From contig NZ_JGZK01000005.1 in assembly GCF_000741695.1 (NCBI RefSeq), positions 1 through 64,000 on the forward strand: 64,000 bases of DNA. The letters run 5' to 3'. The DNA is from Bifidobacterium reuteri DSM 23975 (GTDB lineage: Bacteria > Actinomycetota > Actinomycetes > Actinomycetales > Bifidobacteriaceae). The translations under genes and the position numbers were made by a program. Numbering within the stretch: position 1 is the stretch's first letter; each line of letters opens with the position of its first letter. Shown piece by piece: positions 17,561 through 27,376 of the stretch. Under the pieces are notes generated by a model, which saw nothing but the letters and a program-made list of their open reading frames with translations, was not told the DNA's origin and did not search any database.

Positions 17561-18957
17561 ATGAGCGAGAACATCATGCGAATCATTGACCTTCGTGGTC
17601 AGAAACTGTCCCGTGCCGAATTGCTTGCCGCGATGCCGCGCGCTGCCATGGGCACATCCGAAGCCACCGATCTGGTGCGTCCGATTCTTGACGATGTCAA
17701 GGAACGCGGCGCCGCCGCCCTGCGTGACTTCGAGGAGAAGTTCGACCATGTGCGTCCGAAGCACCTGCGCGTGCCGGCCGAGGCCATTGAAGATGCGCTC
17801 ACCACGCTTGACCCCGAGGTGCGCTCCGCCATCGAGGAATCCGTGCGCCGCGCGCGTGCTGTGGCGAAGAACCAGGTTCCCAAGGACTTTTACACTGATC
17901 TGGCCGAAGGGGCCCGTGTCGCCGAGCGCTGGATTCCGATTCAGCGCGTGGGCCTGTATGTGCCCGGCGGCAAGGCCGTCTACCCGAGCTCGGTCATCAT
18001 GAACGCCGTACCGGCGCAGGCCGCCGGTGTGGAATCGCTGGCCATCGCCACCCCGCCTGCCCGAGATGACGCCGAAGGCCTGCCGAACAAGACCATTCTG
18101 GCCACCTGCGCCATCCTCGGCGTTGATGAGGTGTATGCGGTCGGCGGTGCACAGGCCATCGCCATGTTCGCCTATGGAGCCAAGGGCAGCGAGCCGCAGG
18201 ACGGCGACGTGCTGTGCGATCCGGTCGACAAGATCACCGGTCCGGGCAATATCTTCGTGGCCACCGCCAAGTCCCTCGTCTCCGCATTCGTGGGCATTGA
18301 TGCGGTCGCCGGCCCCACCGAGATCGGCATCATCGCGGACAAGGACGCCAACCCGAGCCTGGTCGCCGCCGATCTGATCGGCCAGGCCGAGCACGATGAG
18401 CTCGCCGGCTCCGTGCTGTTCACCGACTCCGAGGAATTCGCCGAGAAGGTGCAGGAGAACCTCAACTACCGCGTGCCGAAGACTGAGCACGCCGAACGCG
18501 TCCACACCTCGTTGTCCGGCACGCAGTCCGCCATCGTGCTTACCGACGGCCTCGACCAGTCCATCGATGCGGCCAACGCCTACGCAGCCGAGCATCTTGA
18601 GATTCAGACCAAGGACGCCGATGCGGTCGTCAAGCGCATCAAGAACGCCGGAGCCATCTTCCGTGGCCCGTATTCCCCGGTGCCGCTGGGCGACTACATG
18701 TCCGGTTCCAACCACGTGCTGCCCACCGGTGGCACCGCCCGCTTCGCCGCTGGACTTGGTGTGCACACCTTCATGAAGCCGGTCGAAGTCATCGAATACG
18801 ACGAGGAAGGCCTCAAGCTCTGGCGGCCCGCATCAACGCGTTCGCCGTCTCCGAAGACCTGCCCGCACATGGCGAGTGTGTGCTGAGCCGTTTCGTCAAG
18901 GACCCGTATGACAAGGCGACCCTGCGTGAGCAGGAGCAGGAGGCTGGTCTGCTGTGA
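17561..18957 (+). pseudogene. hisD: Histidinol dehydrogenase (frameshifted near the 3' end in this sequence)
   Basis: HisD makes the last two oxidations of histidine synthesis, histidinol to histidine with NAD. The protein has the PVDKITGPGNIFVATAK, GPTEIGIIAD and AEHLEIQ segments of the zinc-dependent family. The read frame breaks between 18817 and 18818 in a CTCAAG-CTCTGG context, which seems to have lost one G. As written it ends at 18886 with a false tail. With the base restored it continues (LAARINAFAVSEDL...) to TGA 18955-18957, for 465 residues, and overlaps the hisC GTG start by 4 nt exactly as expected in this operon. The intact overlap and otherwise perfect reading argue for a sequence error. 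ATG 17576 is an alternative start. Confidence 0.85.
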
Positions 18958-20114
18958 GCGCTATTCCTTCGAACCTCCCGCTGCGCAACGATCTGATCGG
19001 CGAGGAACCCTACGGCGCTCCGCAGTTGGATGTTCCGGTATGCCTGAACGTCAATGAAAACCCGTATGCTCCCGATCCGGCCGTCTGCGACACCATCGCC
19101 AGGCGCGTGCGTGAAATCGCACCCACGCTGAACCGTTACCCCGACCGCGAGCATATCGAGCTTCGCCAGGCGTTCAGCGATTATCTGGCCCGTGAATCCG
19201 GCACCCGGCTGGATGTGGACGAATTGTGGGGCGCCAACGGTTCCAACGAGATCATGCTTCAGCTCTTCCAGGCCTTCGGCGGCCCCGGCCGAACGGCATT
19301 GGGCGCAGACCCCACATATTCGATGTATCCGGAGTACGCGCGCGACACCTTTACCGGGTGGAAGCTGGCGCATCGCAATCCCGACTTCACACTGAACGTG
19401 GACAAGGTCATCGAAGCCATCGCCGAGGTCAAGCCCTCCATGGTGCTGCTGACCAGCCCGAACAACCCGACCGGCACCCCGTTGCCGATGGAGGACATCG
19501 AGCGTATCCTCACCGCTTGCGAAACCGCGGAAGTGGCAGGTGCCGGCGAAGGCGTGCATCCGATTCTCGTCATTGACGAAGCCTACGTGGAATTCCGCAA
19601 GCCCGGAACCCCCAGCGCTGTAAGCCTAATCAAGGATCATCCGAATCTGGCGGTCAGCCGAACGATGAGCAAGGCGTTCGCCTTCGCCGGTGCCCGCGTC
19701 GGCTATCTGGCCGCGAGCAAAGGCATCATCGACTGCGTGCGCATCGTTCGCATGCCCTACCATCTGTCAGCCGTGACCCAGGCTGCCGCGCTCGCCGCAT
19801 TCGAGCACACCGACGAGCAGTTGAGCCGTGTGGAACATCTGCGTGAAACACGCGAAGCAACCGCCGCATGGCTCAAACAGCAGACCTATAAGGGGCAGCC
19901 ACTCGAAGTGGCGGAATCCGGATCGAACTTCCTGCTGTTCGGCGGTCACTTCGACCACCGCGACGCCATCTTCGACGAACTGCTGAAGCGCGGTGTATTG
20001 ATCCGCGTGGTCGGTCCGGACGGATGGCTGCGTGTATGCATGGGCACCGATGAGGAAATGGAAACCTTCCGTACCGCCCTTGCCGAAGTGCTGCGTATAG
20101 TAGAGGAGAGCTGA
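18954..20114 (+). CDS. hisC: Histidinol-phosphate aminotransferase
   Basis: A 386-residue PLP-dependent class II aminotransferase that converts imidazole-acetol phosphate to histidinol phosphate. The PLP-binding Lys is K240 in [27 protein letters not shown] near the start and [12 protein letters not shown] are family hallmarks. It starts at GTG 18954, overlapping the true end of hisD (GTGA), and its TGA overlaps the ATG of hisB, so it is translationally coupled on both sides. Confidence 0.93.
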   Translation: MSAIPSNLPLRNDLIGEEPYGAPQLDVPVCLNVNENPYAPDPAVCDTIARRVREIAPTLNRYPDREHIELRQAFSDYLARESGTRLDVDELWGANGSNEIMLQLFQAFGGPGRTALGADPTYSMYPEYARDTFTGWKLAHRNPDFTLNVDKVIEAIAEVKPSMVLLTSPNNPTGTPLPMEDIERILTACETAEVAGAGEGVHPILVIDEAYVEFRKPGTPSAVSLIKDHPNLAVSRTMSKAFAFAGARVGYLAASKGIIDCVRIVRMPYHLSAVTQAAALAAFEHTDEQLSRVEHLRETREATAAWLKQQTYKGQPLEVAESGSNFLLFGGHFDHRDAIFDELLKRGVLIRVVGPDGWLRVCMGTDEEMETFRTALAEVLRIVEES

Positions 20115-20716
20115 TGGCAAGAACCGCGCACATCGTTCGTGAAACCAGTGAATCGCATATCGATCTGGAACTGGACCTCGACGGTACCGGTCAGACCGAC
20201 ATCGATACGTCAGTGCCGTTCTACAACCATATGATGAACGCGCTGGGCAAGCATTCACTCATTGATTTGAGGATTCACGCCCACGGAGACACCGACATCG
20301 ACGTACACCACACGGTGGAGGACACGGCCATCGTCTTCGGTGAAGCGCTGAAGCAGGCTTTGGGCGACAAGCGCGGCATCCGGCGCTTCGCCGACGCCAC
20401 CGTGCCGCTGGATGAAGCGCTCGCCAAGGCCGTGGTCGACATCTCCGGACGCCCGTACTGCGTATGCAGCGGCGAGCCCGAAGGTTTCGAATACTGCATG
20501 ATGGGCGGGCATTTCACAGGATCGCTTGTCCGTCATGTCATGGAATCGATCGCATTGCATGCAGGCATCTGCCTGCATATGCAGGTGCTCGCCGGCCGCG
20601 ATCCGCACCACATCGCCGAAGCCGAGTTCAAGGCCTTGGCCAGGGCGCTGCGATTCGCGATCGAGCCCGATCCGCGCATCGAAGGCCTAATTCCCAGCAC
20701 CAAGGGGGCTCTGTGA
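20114..20716 (+). CDS. hisB: Imidazoleglycerol-phosphate dehydratase
   Basis: A 200-residue monofunctional HisB dehydratase, without the phosphatase domain fused in enteric bacteria. The paired His-rich metal motifs are clear: [11 protein letters not shown] and [14 protein letters not shown], along with [18 protein letters not shown]. It makes imidazole-acetol phosphate in the histidine pathway. Start and stop overlap the neighbours by single bases (TGATG at both ends). Confidence 0.95.
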   Translation: MARTAHIVRETSESHIDLELDLDGTGQTDIDTSVPFYNHMMNALGKHSLIDLRIHAHGDTDIDVHHTVEDTAIVFGEALKQALGDKRGIRRFADATVPLDEALAKAVVDISGRPYCVCSGEPEGFEYCMMGGHFTGSLVRHVMESIALHAGICLHMQVLAGRDPHHIAEAEFKALARALRFAIEPDPRIEGLIPSTKGAL

Positions 20717-21456
20717 TGGCAGACGATACCAAGGGAATCGATCCCGATGGCATCGACCCGGATGACGCCCATTTCTCTGATGAGGAACTCGAGGCGGCAC
20801 TGGCCGGGTTCGAAAAGGAATTCTCGGATGACGCCGCCTCAGATGGCAAGTCTTCCGATCAGGATGGTGCCAGCTCCGACTCCAGCGTCGACTCCAGTAC
20901 GGATGATGTCGCCAATGCCGTAAACGAAGCCATGGCTGATGTCGTGGACCCGTCTGTGGGATTCGACAATGAACTCGCCGGCCTGTTGGGCAACAAGGCG
21001 AAGATTGCGCTGATCGTCACCCGAGTCGCCTCCGCCGAACTGCTGGCGGCATTCTGCCAGTTGTCCGATATCTCCGCGGAATGCATCGGATCCAATCAGG
21101 GTGCGGTCGCCGTGCTGAAGAACCTTGACGGAGACGGACCCGAAGCCGCGGCCAAAGACCTGACCACCGTGGTCTCCGGCATGGCTGTGGTGCTTGCAGT
21201 CAACCGTGCGGACAAACTCGAGGCCACCATGTACATGCAGGGAGATGCCGGTCAGACGTTTGCGCCACCAGTGCTCTTCAACTCCACTCCACGCTTCGTG
21301 GAGGATCTGATGCTCGGTATCGTGACGCTGGTGCAACTGAAGAGCCAGGGTTTTGAAGTGGTGAATTCCGCTGACCTCAATCATGATCAGGCCATGGATA
21401 TACTCGCCAGACATACCAGGCAAGGCCGTGCCGGGCGTGGATCCCGCATCGAATAA
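20716..21456 (+). CDS. Unknown protein inside the his operon
   Basis: A 246-residue protein that I do not recognise. The first 75 residues are strongly acidic and low in complexity (Asp/Ser/Glu runs) and look disordered. From about 85 on there is a compact alpha/beta domain with ALIVTRVASAELLAAFCQLS and VVSGMAVVLAVNRADKL. It ends with a basic tail. No membrane segment or known active site. ATG 20716 overlaps the hisB stop (TGATG), and hisH follows after 39 nt, so it is made together with the histidine enzymes. It is not one of the known histidine enzymes. A scaffold or regulatory role is possible but unproven. Confidence 0.8.
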   Translation: MADDTKGIDPDGIDPDDAHFSDEELEAALAGFEKEFSDDAASDGKSSDQDGASSDSSVDSSTDDVANAVNEAMADVVDPSVGFDNELAGLLGNKAKIALIVTRVASAELLAAFCQLSDISAECIGSNQGAVAVLKNLDGDGPEAAAKDLTTVVSGMAVVLAVNRADKLEATMYMQGDAGQTFAPPVLFNSTPRFVEDLMLGIVTLVQLKSQGFEVVNSADLNHDQAMDILARHTRQGRAGRGSRIE

Positions 21457-21495
21457 CATCACAGTCGCCCGTATCCGGGCAAGTAGGAGAGACGT

Positions 21496-22146
21496 ATGAC
21501 CAAGAAAGCAGTCGTATTCGACTACGGGTTCGGCAATGTACGTTCCATGGTGCGCGCGCTGGCAAACCTCGGCGTGGACACTACGCTGACATCCGACTAT
21601 CGGCAGGCCTTGGAGGCCGATGGACTTGTGGTGCCCGGAGTAGGCGCATTCGCCGCATGCATGGCAGGTCTGAAGCATGTCGATGGCGACCGGGTGATCT
21701 ATGACCGTATCCGTGCCGGCCGTCCTGTGCTCGGCGTGTGCGTGGGCGAGCAGATCATGTTCGAGCATGGCACCGAACACGGCGAGCAGGCCGACGGCAT
21801 CGGTCTGATTGGCGGTTCGGTCGATCCGCTGGACGCCGACGTGGTGCCGCACATGGGCTGGGACACCATCGACGCCGCCGAAGGTTCCGTGCTGCTCAAA
21901 GGAGTGGAGCATGCGCGCTTCTACTTCGTGCATTCATATGCCGCGATGGACGTGCATCCGGCGGACACATCCCGCTTCTCCATCGATCTGAGCGGTGAGC
22001 GCGAGCAGGTGAGCTGGTGCCGGTACGACCGCTCCAGATTCGTGGCAGCATACGAGCGCGGTCCGCTGTCTGCCACCCAGTTCCACCCGGAGAAATCCGG
22101 TGACGCCGGTGCCCAGTTGCTGAAGAACTGGATCGCGACGCTGTGA
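21496..22146 (+). CDS. hisH: Imidazole glycerol phosphate synthase, glutaminase subunit
   Basis: A 216-residue class I glutamine amidotransferase. The nucleophile Cys82 lies in LGVCVGEQ, and the His/Glu pair is in ATQFHPEKS near the C-terminus. It takes ammonia from glutamine and passes it to HisF, which is not in this window. The start has a GGAGAG site 6 nt before ATG. GVCVGEQ in place of the more usual GICLGMQ is a mild variation. Confidence 0.93.
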   Translation: MTKKAVVFDYGFGNVRSMVRALANLGVDTTLTSDYRQALEADGLVVPGVGAFAACMAGLKHVDGDRVIYDRIRAGRPVLGVCVGEQIMFEHGTEHGEQADGIGLIGGSVDPLDADVVPHMGWDTIDAAEGSVLLKGVEHARFYFVHSYAAMDVHPADTSRFSIDLSGEREQVSWCRYDRSRFVAAYERGPLSATQFHPEKSGDAGAQLLKNWIATL

Positions 22147-22250
22147 ACCGAAGCGCGGCGGATTGCGCGGCGGATTGTGGCGCTGCTTGTGATACTGCGA
22201 GCAATGATTCTGGTCGGGCGATACCCGAACACGTTGGAAAGGTGATTGAT

Positions 22251-22976
22251 ATGTCGTTGACTTTGCTTCCCGCCGTCGATGTACGTGACGGCAAGGCCGT
22301 GCGCCTGCGTCAAGGCGAATCCGGCTCGGAAACCGATTACGGCTCCCCGTTCGAAGCCGCAAGCACTTGGGTCGAGGCCGGTGCCGAATGGATTCATCTG
22401 GTCGATCTGGATGCCGCATTCGGCACAGGTAACAATCGCGACCAGCTGCGCCAGATCGTCCACGAACTCGGCGACAAGGTGAACATCGAACTCTCCGGCG
22501 GTGTACGCGATGACGATTCGCTTGACGCGGCCCTGGAGGCCGGCGCCGCTCGCGTGAACATCGGTACCGCTGCTCTGGAGAATCCGGATTGGACTGCTTC
22601 GGTGATCAGGAAGTACGGCGATCGCGTGGCAGTGGGCCTCGATGTGCGTGGACACACGCTGGCGGCCCGCGGTTGGACCCGTGAGGGCGGTGACCTGTTC
22701 GAGACCATGAAGTTCCTCGACTCGGTGGGATGCTCGCGTTATGTGGTCACCGACGTGGCCAAGGACGGCATGATGTCCGGGCCGAACATCGAACTGCTGC
22801 GCGAGGTGGCCGAACGCACAGACGCCAAGGTCACCGCCTCCGGCGGCATCTCCAAGCTGGATGATCTGCGCGCCATCAAGACCTTGTCCGATTTGGGTGT
22901 GGATGCGGCGATTCTAGGCAAGTCTCTCTACGCCAAGGCGTTCACCCTCGAAGAGGCGCTTCAGGTCGCGAAGTAA
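22251..22976 (+). CDS. priA: Phosphoribosyl isomerase A (HisA/TrpF type)
   Basis: A 241-residue TIM-barrel isomerase of the ProFAR type. The two catalytic Asp residues are D10 in [15 protein letters not shown] and D168 in [16 protein letters not shown]. In actinobacteria lacking a separate trpF, this enzyme commonly serves both histidine and tryptophan synthesis; whether that holds here is inference. ATG 22251 follows a GGAAAGGTG site. The frame is open upstream to within hisH, but that start would add 36 unrelated residues. Last gene of the operon, followed by a hairpin. Confidence 0.9.
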   Translation: MSLTLLPAVDVRDGKAVRLRQGESGSETDYGSPFEAASTWVEAGAEWIHLVDLDAAFGTGNNRDQLRQIVHELGDKVNIELSGGVRDDDSLDAALEAGAARVNIGTAALENPDWTASVIRKYGDRVAVGLDVRGHTLAARGWTREGGDLFETMKFLDSVGCSRYVVTDVAKDGMMSGPNIELLREVAERTDAKVTASGGISKLDDLRAIKTLSDLGVDAAILGKSLYAKAFTLEEALQVAK

Positions 22977-22985
22977 GCGGAATGT

Positions 22986-23036
22986 GTTGTGGGCTCCCTG
23001 AGGAGGGAACCCACAACGCCTGGCGGTTTGCGCCAG
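22986..23036 (+). terminator. his operon terminator region
   Basis: 14-bp inverted repeat with one mismatch (22986-22999 with 23004-23017, core TTGTGGGCTCCCT), followed by a smaller hairpin CTGGCG/CGCCAG and ATTT. It lies between the converging priA and DUF2252 genes. Confidence 0.7.
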
Positions 23037-23038
23037 AT

Positions 23039-24475
23039 TTATGCGCAGGGCAGTTCACCGGATTCGATGAGTTTCATGAACAGTGCGTAGTCCTCGTCGT
23101 TCTGCTCGGCGTAGCTCACAGAGAACGATGCCAGGGCCTGATCGAACTCATCGGTGCCGCCCATGTAATTGGCGATGGCGATCGAATCCCCGGTACGGGC
23201 ATGGGCATGAGCCAGCGACCATGCACACATGCGGGCCAGATCGATCAAGTCGGCGGCATTGAGGCTGTCGATGTCGATGGACCCCTTGCCGTTCCACAGC
23301 TGACGCACATAGTAATCACGCTTGCGGCCGTCCTCGGCCATGAAACTCGACCATCCCAGCAGCACATCGGCGGTGTTCTGGATGAGCTTCTGCCCCTGGA
23401 CCACACGCTCCCCATGCGTGGGGTAGGGGGAAGCGCCGCAATAATGCTCGAGCACGGAGTATGTGGCCTCCTTCATCTGGATCATCATCGGGTCATCGAT
23501 GTCACGCGCGATCCATACCGAGGTCCATGCGCGCTGACCCACCGAACCGACGCCCACCACCTTGCGTGCGGCATCCTGATAGCGCAGATGATCGAACACC
23601 ATGCGTCGATCGTCATACAGCGAATGGCGATAGCTTTCGAACAGCGTATCGATACGTGCCTGCAGCGTCTCCGGGTCGGCATATTCGGACAGCTCATTGA
23701 TGGGAACCAGTTCCGGCGGATTCGATTTGAACCGCAGCTTGCCACCCTCATAATGGCACAGCTTGGCCGCCGCGGCGTCATTGTCCTTGAGCAGCGCCTT
23801 CATCGCCGTATCGCGCAGCATGGGATTGCGTCTGCCGCTTTCGGACTCGAAACGGTCCAGCGTCTCTTCCACGTCCAGATGCTCATACCAGGCGTCCAGA
23901 TAATCCATCTCGGAAAACCATTTCATGCGCTCGCGATACGTGCGCACGCATTGCAGCACCGCGTCACGCCTGTCTTTTGGCCTGATTCTGTTCGCGCGGC
24001 CGCAGATCTCCACGGACACGGCCAACCGTTTCAGATCCCATTCCCAAGGACCGACCGCAGTTTCGTCGAAATCGTTGATGTCGAACACCAGTCGGGCCGA
24101 AGGTGAGCGGAAGATGCCGAAATTACCGATATGCGCATCGCCGACGCATTGCACCGGAATGCCTGTGACCGGCGTGGAAGCCAGATCATTGGTCATGATG
24201 AGCACGGTTCCCCGGTAGAAGGTGAATGGGCTGACGCTCATGCGCTTGTACCTCAGGGGAATAAGCTCCGGTACACGAATCGCCGATTGCTCTTCAAGCA
24301 ACGCGATCGCCTCTCTGCGTCCCTCTCGCACCTGCCAGATGGCATGCGACTCCAAAGGCGCTTTCGAACGTGCGGCGATGCCCGCGCGAGAACGGTCCTT
24401 CGGCTGGACCGCTTGCTTCCAGCTGGTCACATCGATGGACGGATTGGAGGATGGTGTCAGATGGTCTTCGCTCAT
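23039..24475 (-). CDS. DUF2252 domain protein
   Basis: A 478-residue protein covering the full DUF2252 family, whose role is not established. Diagnostic segments are FYRGTVLIMTNDLA, VQCVGDAHIGNFGIF, DINDFDETAVGPWEWDL and GVGSVGQRAWTSVW. The order GDxHxxN followed by DxxDFD resembles the catalytic loop and metal-binding Asp of aminoglycoside-phosphotransferase-like kinases, so a small-molecule kinase fold is plausible. No signal peptide. Single gene on the minus strand between priA and glnA, both read on the plus strand. Confidence 0.8.
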   Translation of the reverse strand: MSEDHLTPSSNPSIDVTSWKQAVQPKDRSRAGIAARSKAPLESHAIWQVREGRREAIALLEEQSAIRVPELIPLRYKRMSVSPFTFYRGTVLIMTNDLASTPVTGIPVQCVGDAHIGNFGIFRSPSARLVFDINDFDETAVGPWEWDLKRLAVSVEICGRANRIRPKDRRDAVLQCVRTYRERMKWFSEMDYLDAWYEHLDVEETLDRFESESGRRNPMLRDTAMKALLKDNDAAAAKLCHYEGGKLRFKSNPPELVPINELSEYADPETLQARIDTLFESYRHSLYDDRRMVFDHLRYQDAARKVVGVGSVGQRAWTSVWIARDIDDPMMIQMKEATYSVLEHYCGASPYPTHGERVVQGQKLIQNTADVLLGWSSFMAEDGRKRDYYVRQLWNGKGSIDIDSLNAADLIDLARMCAWSLAHAHARTGDSIAIANYMGGTDEFDQALASFSVSYAEQNDEDYALFMKLIESGELPCA

Positions 24476-24582
24476 AACCTACAACTGTAATGCCGAACCG
24501 GGTGTGCCGGAACATGGGTGCGAGCCTTTGAGACATCCGCCGGGACATCTGCCGGGATGTTAACGGCGCTCGTAACACGGGT

Positions 24583-25938
24583 ATGGAACACTTGGCCGTT
24601 ATGGATAAACAGCAGGAGTTTGCACTGCGCACCGTCGAGGAACGGGACGTGCGCTTTATTCGTCTGTGGTTCACGGATGTGTTGGGGACCTTGAAATCAG
24701 TGGCCATCGCTCCGGCCGAGTTGGAAGCCGCATTCGAAGAGGGGCTCGGATTCGACGGTTCCGCAATCGAGGGCATGACCAGGATCTCCGAGGACGACAT
24801 GATCGTTCATCCTGATCCCTCGACGTTCCAGATCCTGCCTTGGCGCGGCGGTCCTCAGGGCACGGCGCGCATGTTCTGCGATATCCTCACCCCGGACGGC
24901 GAACCGTCGCTGGGGGACCCGCGTCATGTGCTCAAGCGCGCGCTTGCCAAGGCGAAAGACAAGGGCTTCACGTTCTACGTGCATCCGGAAATCGAGTTTT
25001 ACCTCTTCGAAAGCCAGGATGACTGGTCCAAGGCGCCGACTCCCATCGATGAAGGCGGTTATTTCGATCACGTGCCGCGCAGCCCAGGCATGGACTTCCG
25101 CCGCGCCACCGTGAACATGCTCGAGCAGATGGGCATCTCGGTGGAATACTCGCATCACGAGGCCGGTCCCGGCCAGAACGAAATCGATCTGCGGTACGCC
25201 GATGCATTGACTACGGCGGACAACATCATGACCTTCCGCACGGTGGTCAAGGAGATCTCCCTGGAGCGAGGCATCCATGCCAGCTTCATGCCCAAACCGC
25301 TGGCTGATGCGCCTGGTTCCGGCATGCACACCCACCTGAGCCTGTTCGAGGGCGATTCCAACGCCTTCTACGAGGCGGGTCAGGAATTCAACATGTCGCT
25401 GACCGCCCGCCAGTTCGCCGCCGGCATTCTCTACCATGCGGCGGAGATCTGTGCGGTGACCGACCAGTACGTCAACTCGTACAAGCGTCTGTGGGGCGGC
25501 AACGAGGCACCGAGCTACATCTGCTGGGGCCACAACAACCGTTCCGCCTTGCTGCGCATTCCGCAATACAAGCCGGGCAAGGGCAACTCGGCTCGCATGG
25601 AATTCCGCGCACTCGATCCGGTCGCCAACCCGTATCTGGCCTACTCGGTGCTGCTGGCCGCCGGCCTTGACGGCATCGAAAAGCAGATGCAGCTTGGCGA
25701 GCCCACCAGCGACGATGTCTGGGAACTCACCGATGGCGAGCGCCAGGCCATGGGCATCCAGCCGTTGCCGCGCTCACTGGACGAAGCGTTGAAGATCATG
25801 CAGAAATCCGATTTCGTGGCTGATGTGCTCGGCGAGCACGCCTTCGGCTACTTCCTGGACAACAAGCATCAGGAGTGGGAGGAATACAACCAGCAGGTCA
25901 CACCATACGAGCTGAAGAAGTACCTGCCGAAACTGTAA
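24583..25938 (+). CDS. glnA: Glutamine synthetase type I
   Basis: A 451-residue GS-I enzyme that makes glutamine from glutamate, ammonia and ATP. It has the GFDGSAIEGM loop, the metal/glutamate segment EIEFYLFE, the ATP-binding PGSGMHTHLSL and RMEFRALDPVANPYLAY. It is shorter than the beta type, and I do not see the NLYDLPPEE-type adenylylation Tyr site near the C-terminus, which places it with the GS-I alpha/GlnA2-like group that is not controlled by adenylylation. The start may be ATG 24583 or ATG 24601 (MDKQQEFALR); neither has a clear ribosome site. Confidence 0.9.
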   Translation: MEHLAVMDKQQEFALRTVEERDVRFIRLWFTDVLGTLKSVAIAPAELEAAFEEGLGFDGSAIEGMTRISEDDMIVHPDPSTFQILPWRGGPQGTARMFCDILTPDGEPSLGDPRHVLKRALAKAKDKGFTFYVHPEIEFYLFESQDDWSKAPTPIDEGGYFDHVPRSPGMDFRRATVNMLEQMGISVEYSHHEAGPGQNEIDLRYADALTTADNIMTFRTVVKEISLERGIHASFMPKPLADAPGSGMHTHLSLFEGDSNAFYEAGQEFNMSLTARQFAAGILYHAAEICAVTDQYVNSYKRLWGGNEAPSYICWGHNNRSALLRIPQYKPGKGNSARMEFRALDPVANPYLAYSVLLAAGLDGIEKQMQLGEPTSDDVWELTDGERQAMGIQPLPRSLDEALKIMQKSDFVADVLGEHAFGYFLDNKHQEWEEYNQQVTPYELKKYLPKL

Positions 25939-25959
25939 CCGTAAGCTCCGCACTTTCCC

Positions 25960-25994
25960 ACCCCGTCGATGGTTGGTCCATCGGCGGGGTTTCC
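25960..25994 (+). terminator. glnA terminator
   Basis: 13-bp hairpin (25960-25972 with 25978-25990, core CCCCGTCGATGG, one mismatch), with TTTCCC after it, 21 nt beyond the glnA stop. Confidence 0.8.
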
Positions 25995-26126
25995 CTTGGT
26001 GTGTCGCAAGAGTTGTGACGGGCAGAGGTGGGAATACTGTTATCGCTGAGCCGATATGAAAAATGATTGACGTAACTGCCGCATCGGTTTGTGACACTGG
26101 GAACAAGAGTATTCGAGAGAGCATCT

Positions 26127-27341
26127 ATGGCGAACGCACCTGCAAGCACCGCGCGCACCGACCGCTTCTTCACCCTGCCGGTCGTCATTCTGATTTTCGC
26201 CAGTTTCATGCTGGGCATGAGCGAATTCGTGGTCGTGGGCATTCTGCCGGACATCGCAACCGGTTTGAAGGTTTCGGAAGTGACCGTCGGCAATCTGGTG
26301 GCCATTTTCGCATTCGTGTACGCGCCCTGCACGCCGCTGGGCTCCGCCATTTCCGGTCGTTTCCCCCGATTCGCCACGTATTTGACGCTGATGGGTGTCT
26401 TTCTGGCGGGCAATGTATTGTGCGCGTTCGCGCCGAACTATCCGGTGCTGTTGGCAGCCCGCTTGCTGATCGCATCGGTGTCCGGCACATTGGTGGCCAT
26501 TGCCATGACGTTCGCCCCCGATGTGACGCAGGTGCATTACAGGACCAAGTTCATCGCGTGGGTGTTCTCGGGTTTCTCCATCGCTTCTGTGGTGGGTGTG
26601 CCGATCGGCACGTCCATCGCCAATGCTTTCGGGTGGCGCGTCACGTTCTATCTGATTTCGGCATTGACTGTGGCGCTGATGGTGCTGATGTTCACCGTGC
26701 TGCCGCGCAACAGTCATATCGTCAAAGTCGGGTTCCTATCCCAGTTCCGCCTGTTCTTCGATCGGCGCATCCATCTGGGCGTGCTCATCGTGGTGTGTGG
26801 CGCGGGATCCAGCTATGTGTTCTATACATATCTGACGCCGATTCTGCGCGATGAGGTTCATCTGCCTGAGCGATACGTGAGCCTTGGCCTGGTGGTTTAT
26901 GGCGTGGCCTGTCTGTGGAGCAACCTGTATGCAGGCAAACTCGCTGAGCGTGGCAGGGGAGTGGAGCCATTGTTCCATCTGCGCTGGGTGTTCCTGGCTC
27001 ATGCCGTGCTGCTGTGTTCGCTGGCTGTCGCTCATTGGCTGTCCTGGTATGGGGCGATCGCGTTGATTCTGCTCGGCATGTTCATGTATCTGTTCAATGC
27101 ATCATCGCAGGTGCTGTACATGGATGTGGCTGCACAATCCCATCCCGGTTCGATGAACCTCGCCGCGTCGCTCAATTCCATGTCCTTCAACATCGGCATC
27201 GCAATAGGCTCAGCCGTGGGCGGTGTCGTCAATGATCACCTCGGACTGACCTGGCTTGGCCCGGTCGGTGCGGTGTTCGCGCTGCTGGCCATGGTGATGT
27301 CGATGATGCTCGGGACCATCGGCAAGCGCGTCGAACGGTGA
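26127..27341 (+). CDS. MFS transporter, DHA1 drug/sugar exporter family
   Basis: A 404-residue membrane protein with 12 predicted helices. The first helix motif MLGMSEFVVVGILPDIA is characteristic of AraJ/Cmx-type DHA1 exporters, which use the proton gradient to pump drugs or sugars out of the cell. The loop 2-3 segment SAISGRFPRF is the family's motif A, in degenerate form. ATG 26127 is chosen over an upstream GTG at 26091 because it leaves a short cytoplasmic start before helix 1. It stands alone after the glnA terminator. The substrate cannot be predicted. Confidence 0.8.
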   Translation: MANAPASTARTDRFFTLPVVILIFASFMLGMSEFVVVGILPDIATGLKVSEVTVGNLVAIFAFVYAPCTPLGSAISGRFPRFATYLTLMGVFLAGNVLCAFAPNYPVLLAARLLIASVSGTLVAIAMTFAPDVTQVHYRTKFIAWVFSGFSIASVVGVPIGTSIANAFGWRVTFYLISALTVALMVLMFTVLPRNSHIVKVGFLSQFRLFFDRRIHLGVLIVVCGAGSSYVFYTYLTPILRDEVHLPERYVSLGLVVYGVACLWSNLYAGKLAERGRGVEPLFHLRWVFLAHAVLLCSLAVAHWLSWYGAIALILLGMFMYLFNASSQVLYMDVAAQSHPGSMNLAASLNSMSFNIGIAIGSAVGGVVNDHLGLTWLGPVGAVFALLAMVMSMMLGTIGKRVER

Positions 27342-27376
27342 ACGCACCCCGCCAACGTGTCCCGCCGGGGATGCGT

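Noticed and set aside
17420-18766. 448-codon frame on the minus strand
   Set aside because: It lies wholly opposite hisD, whose family match is certain. GC-rich codon bias keeps the opposite frame open.
18810-18960. hisD stop at 18886 as a true shorter protein
   Set aside because: The real C-terminal residues continue in the next frame and end exactly on the hisC overlap, so the short form is a frameshift product.
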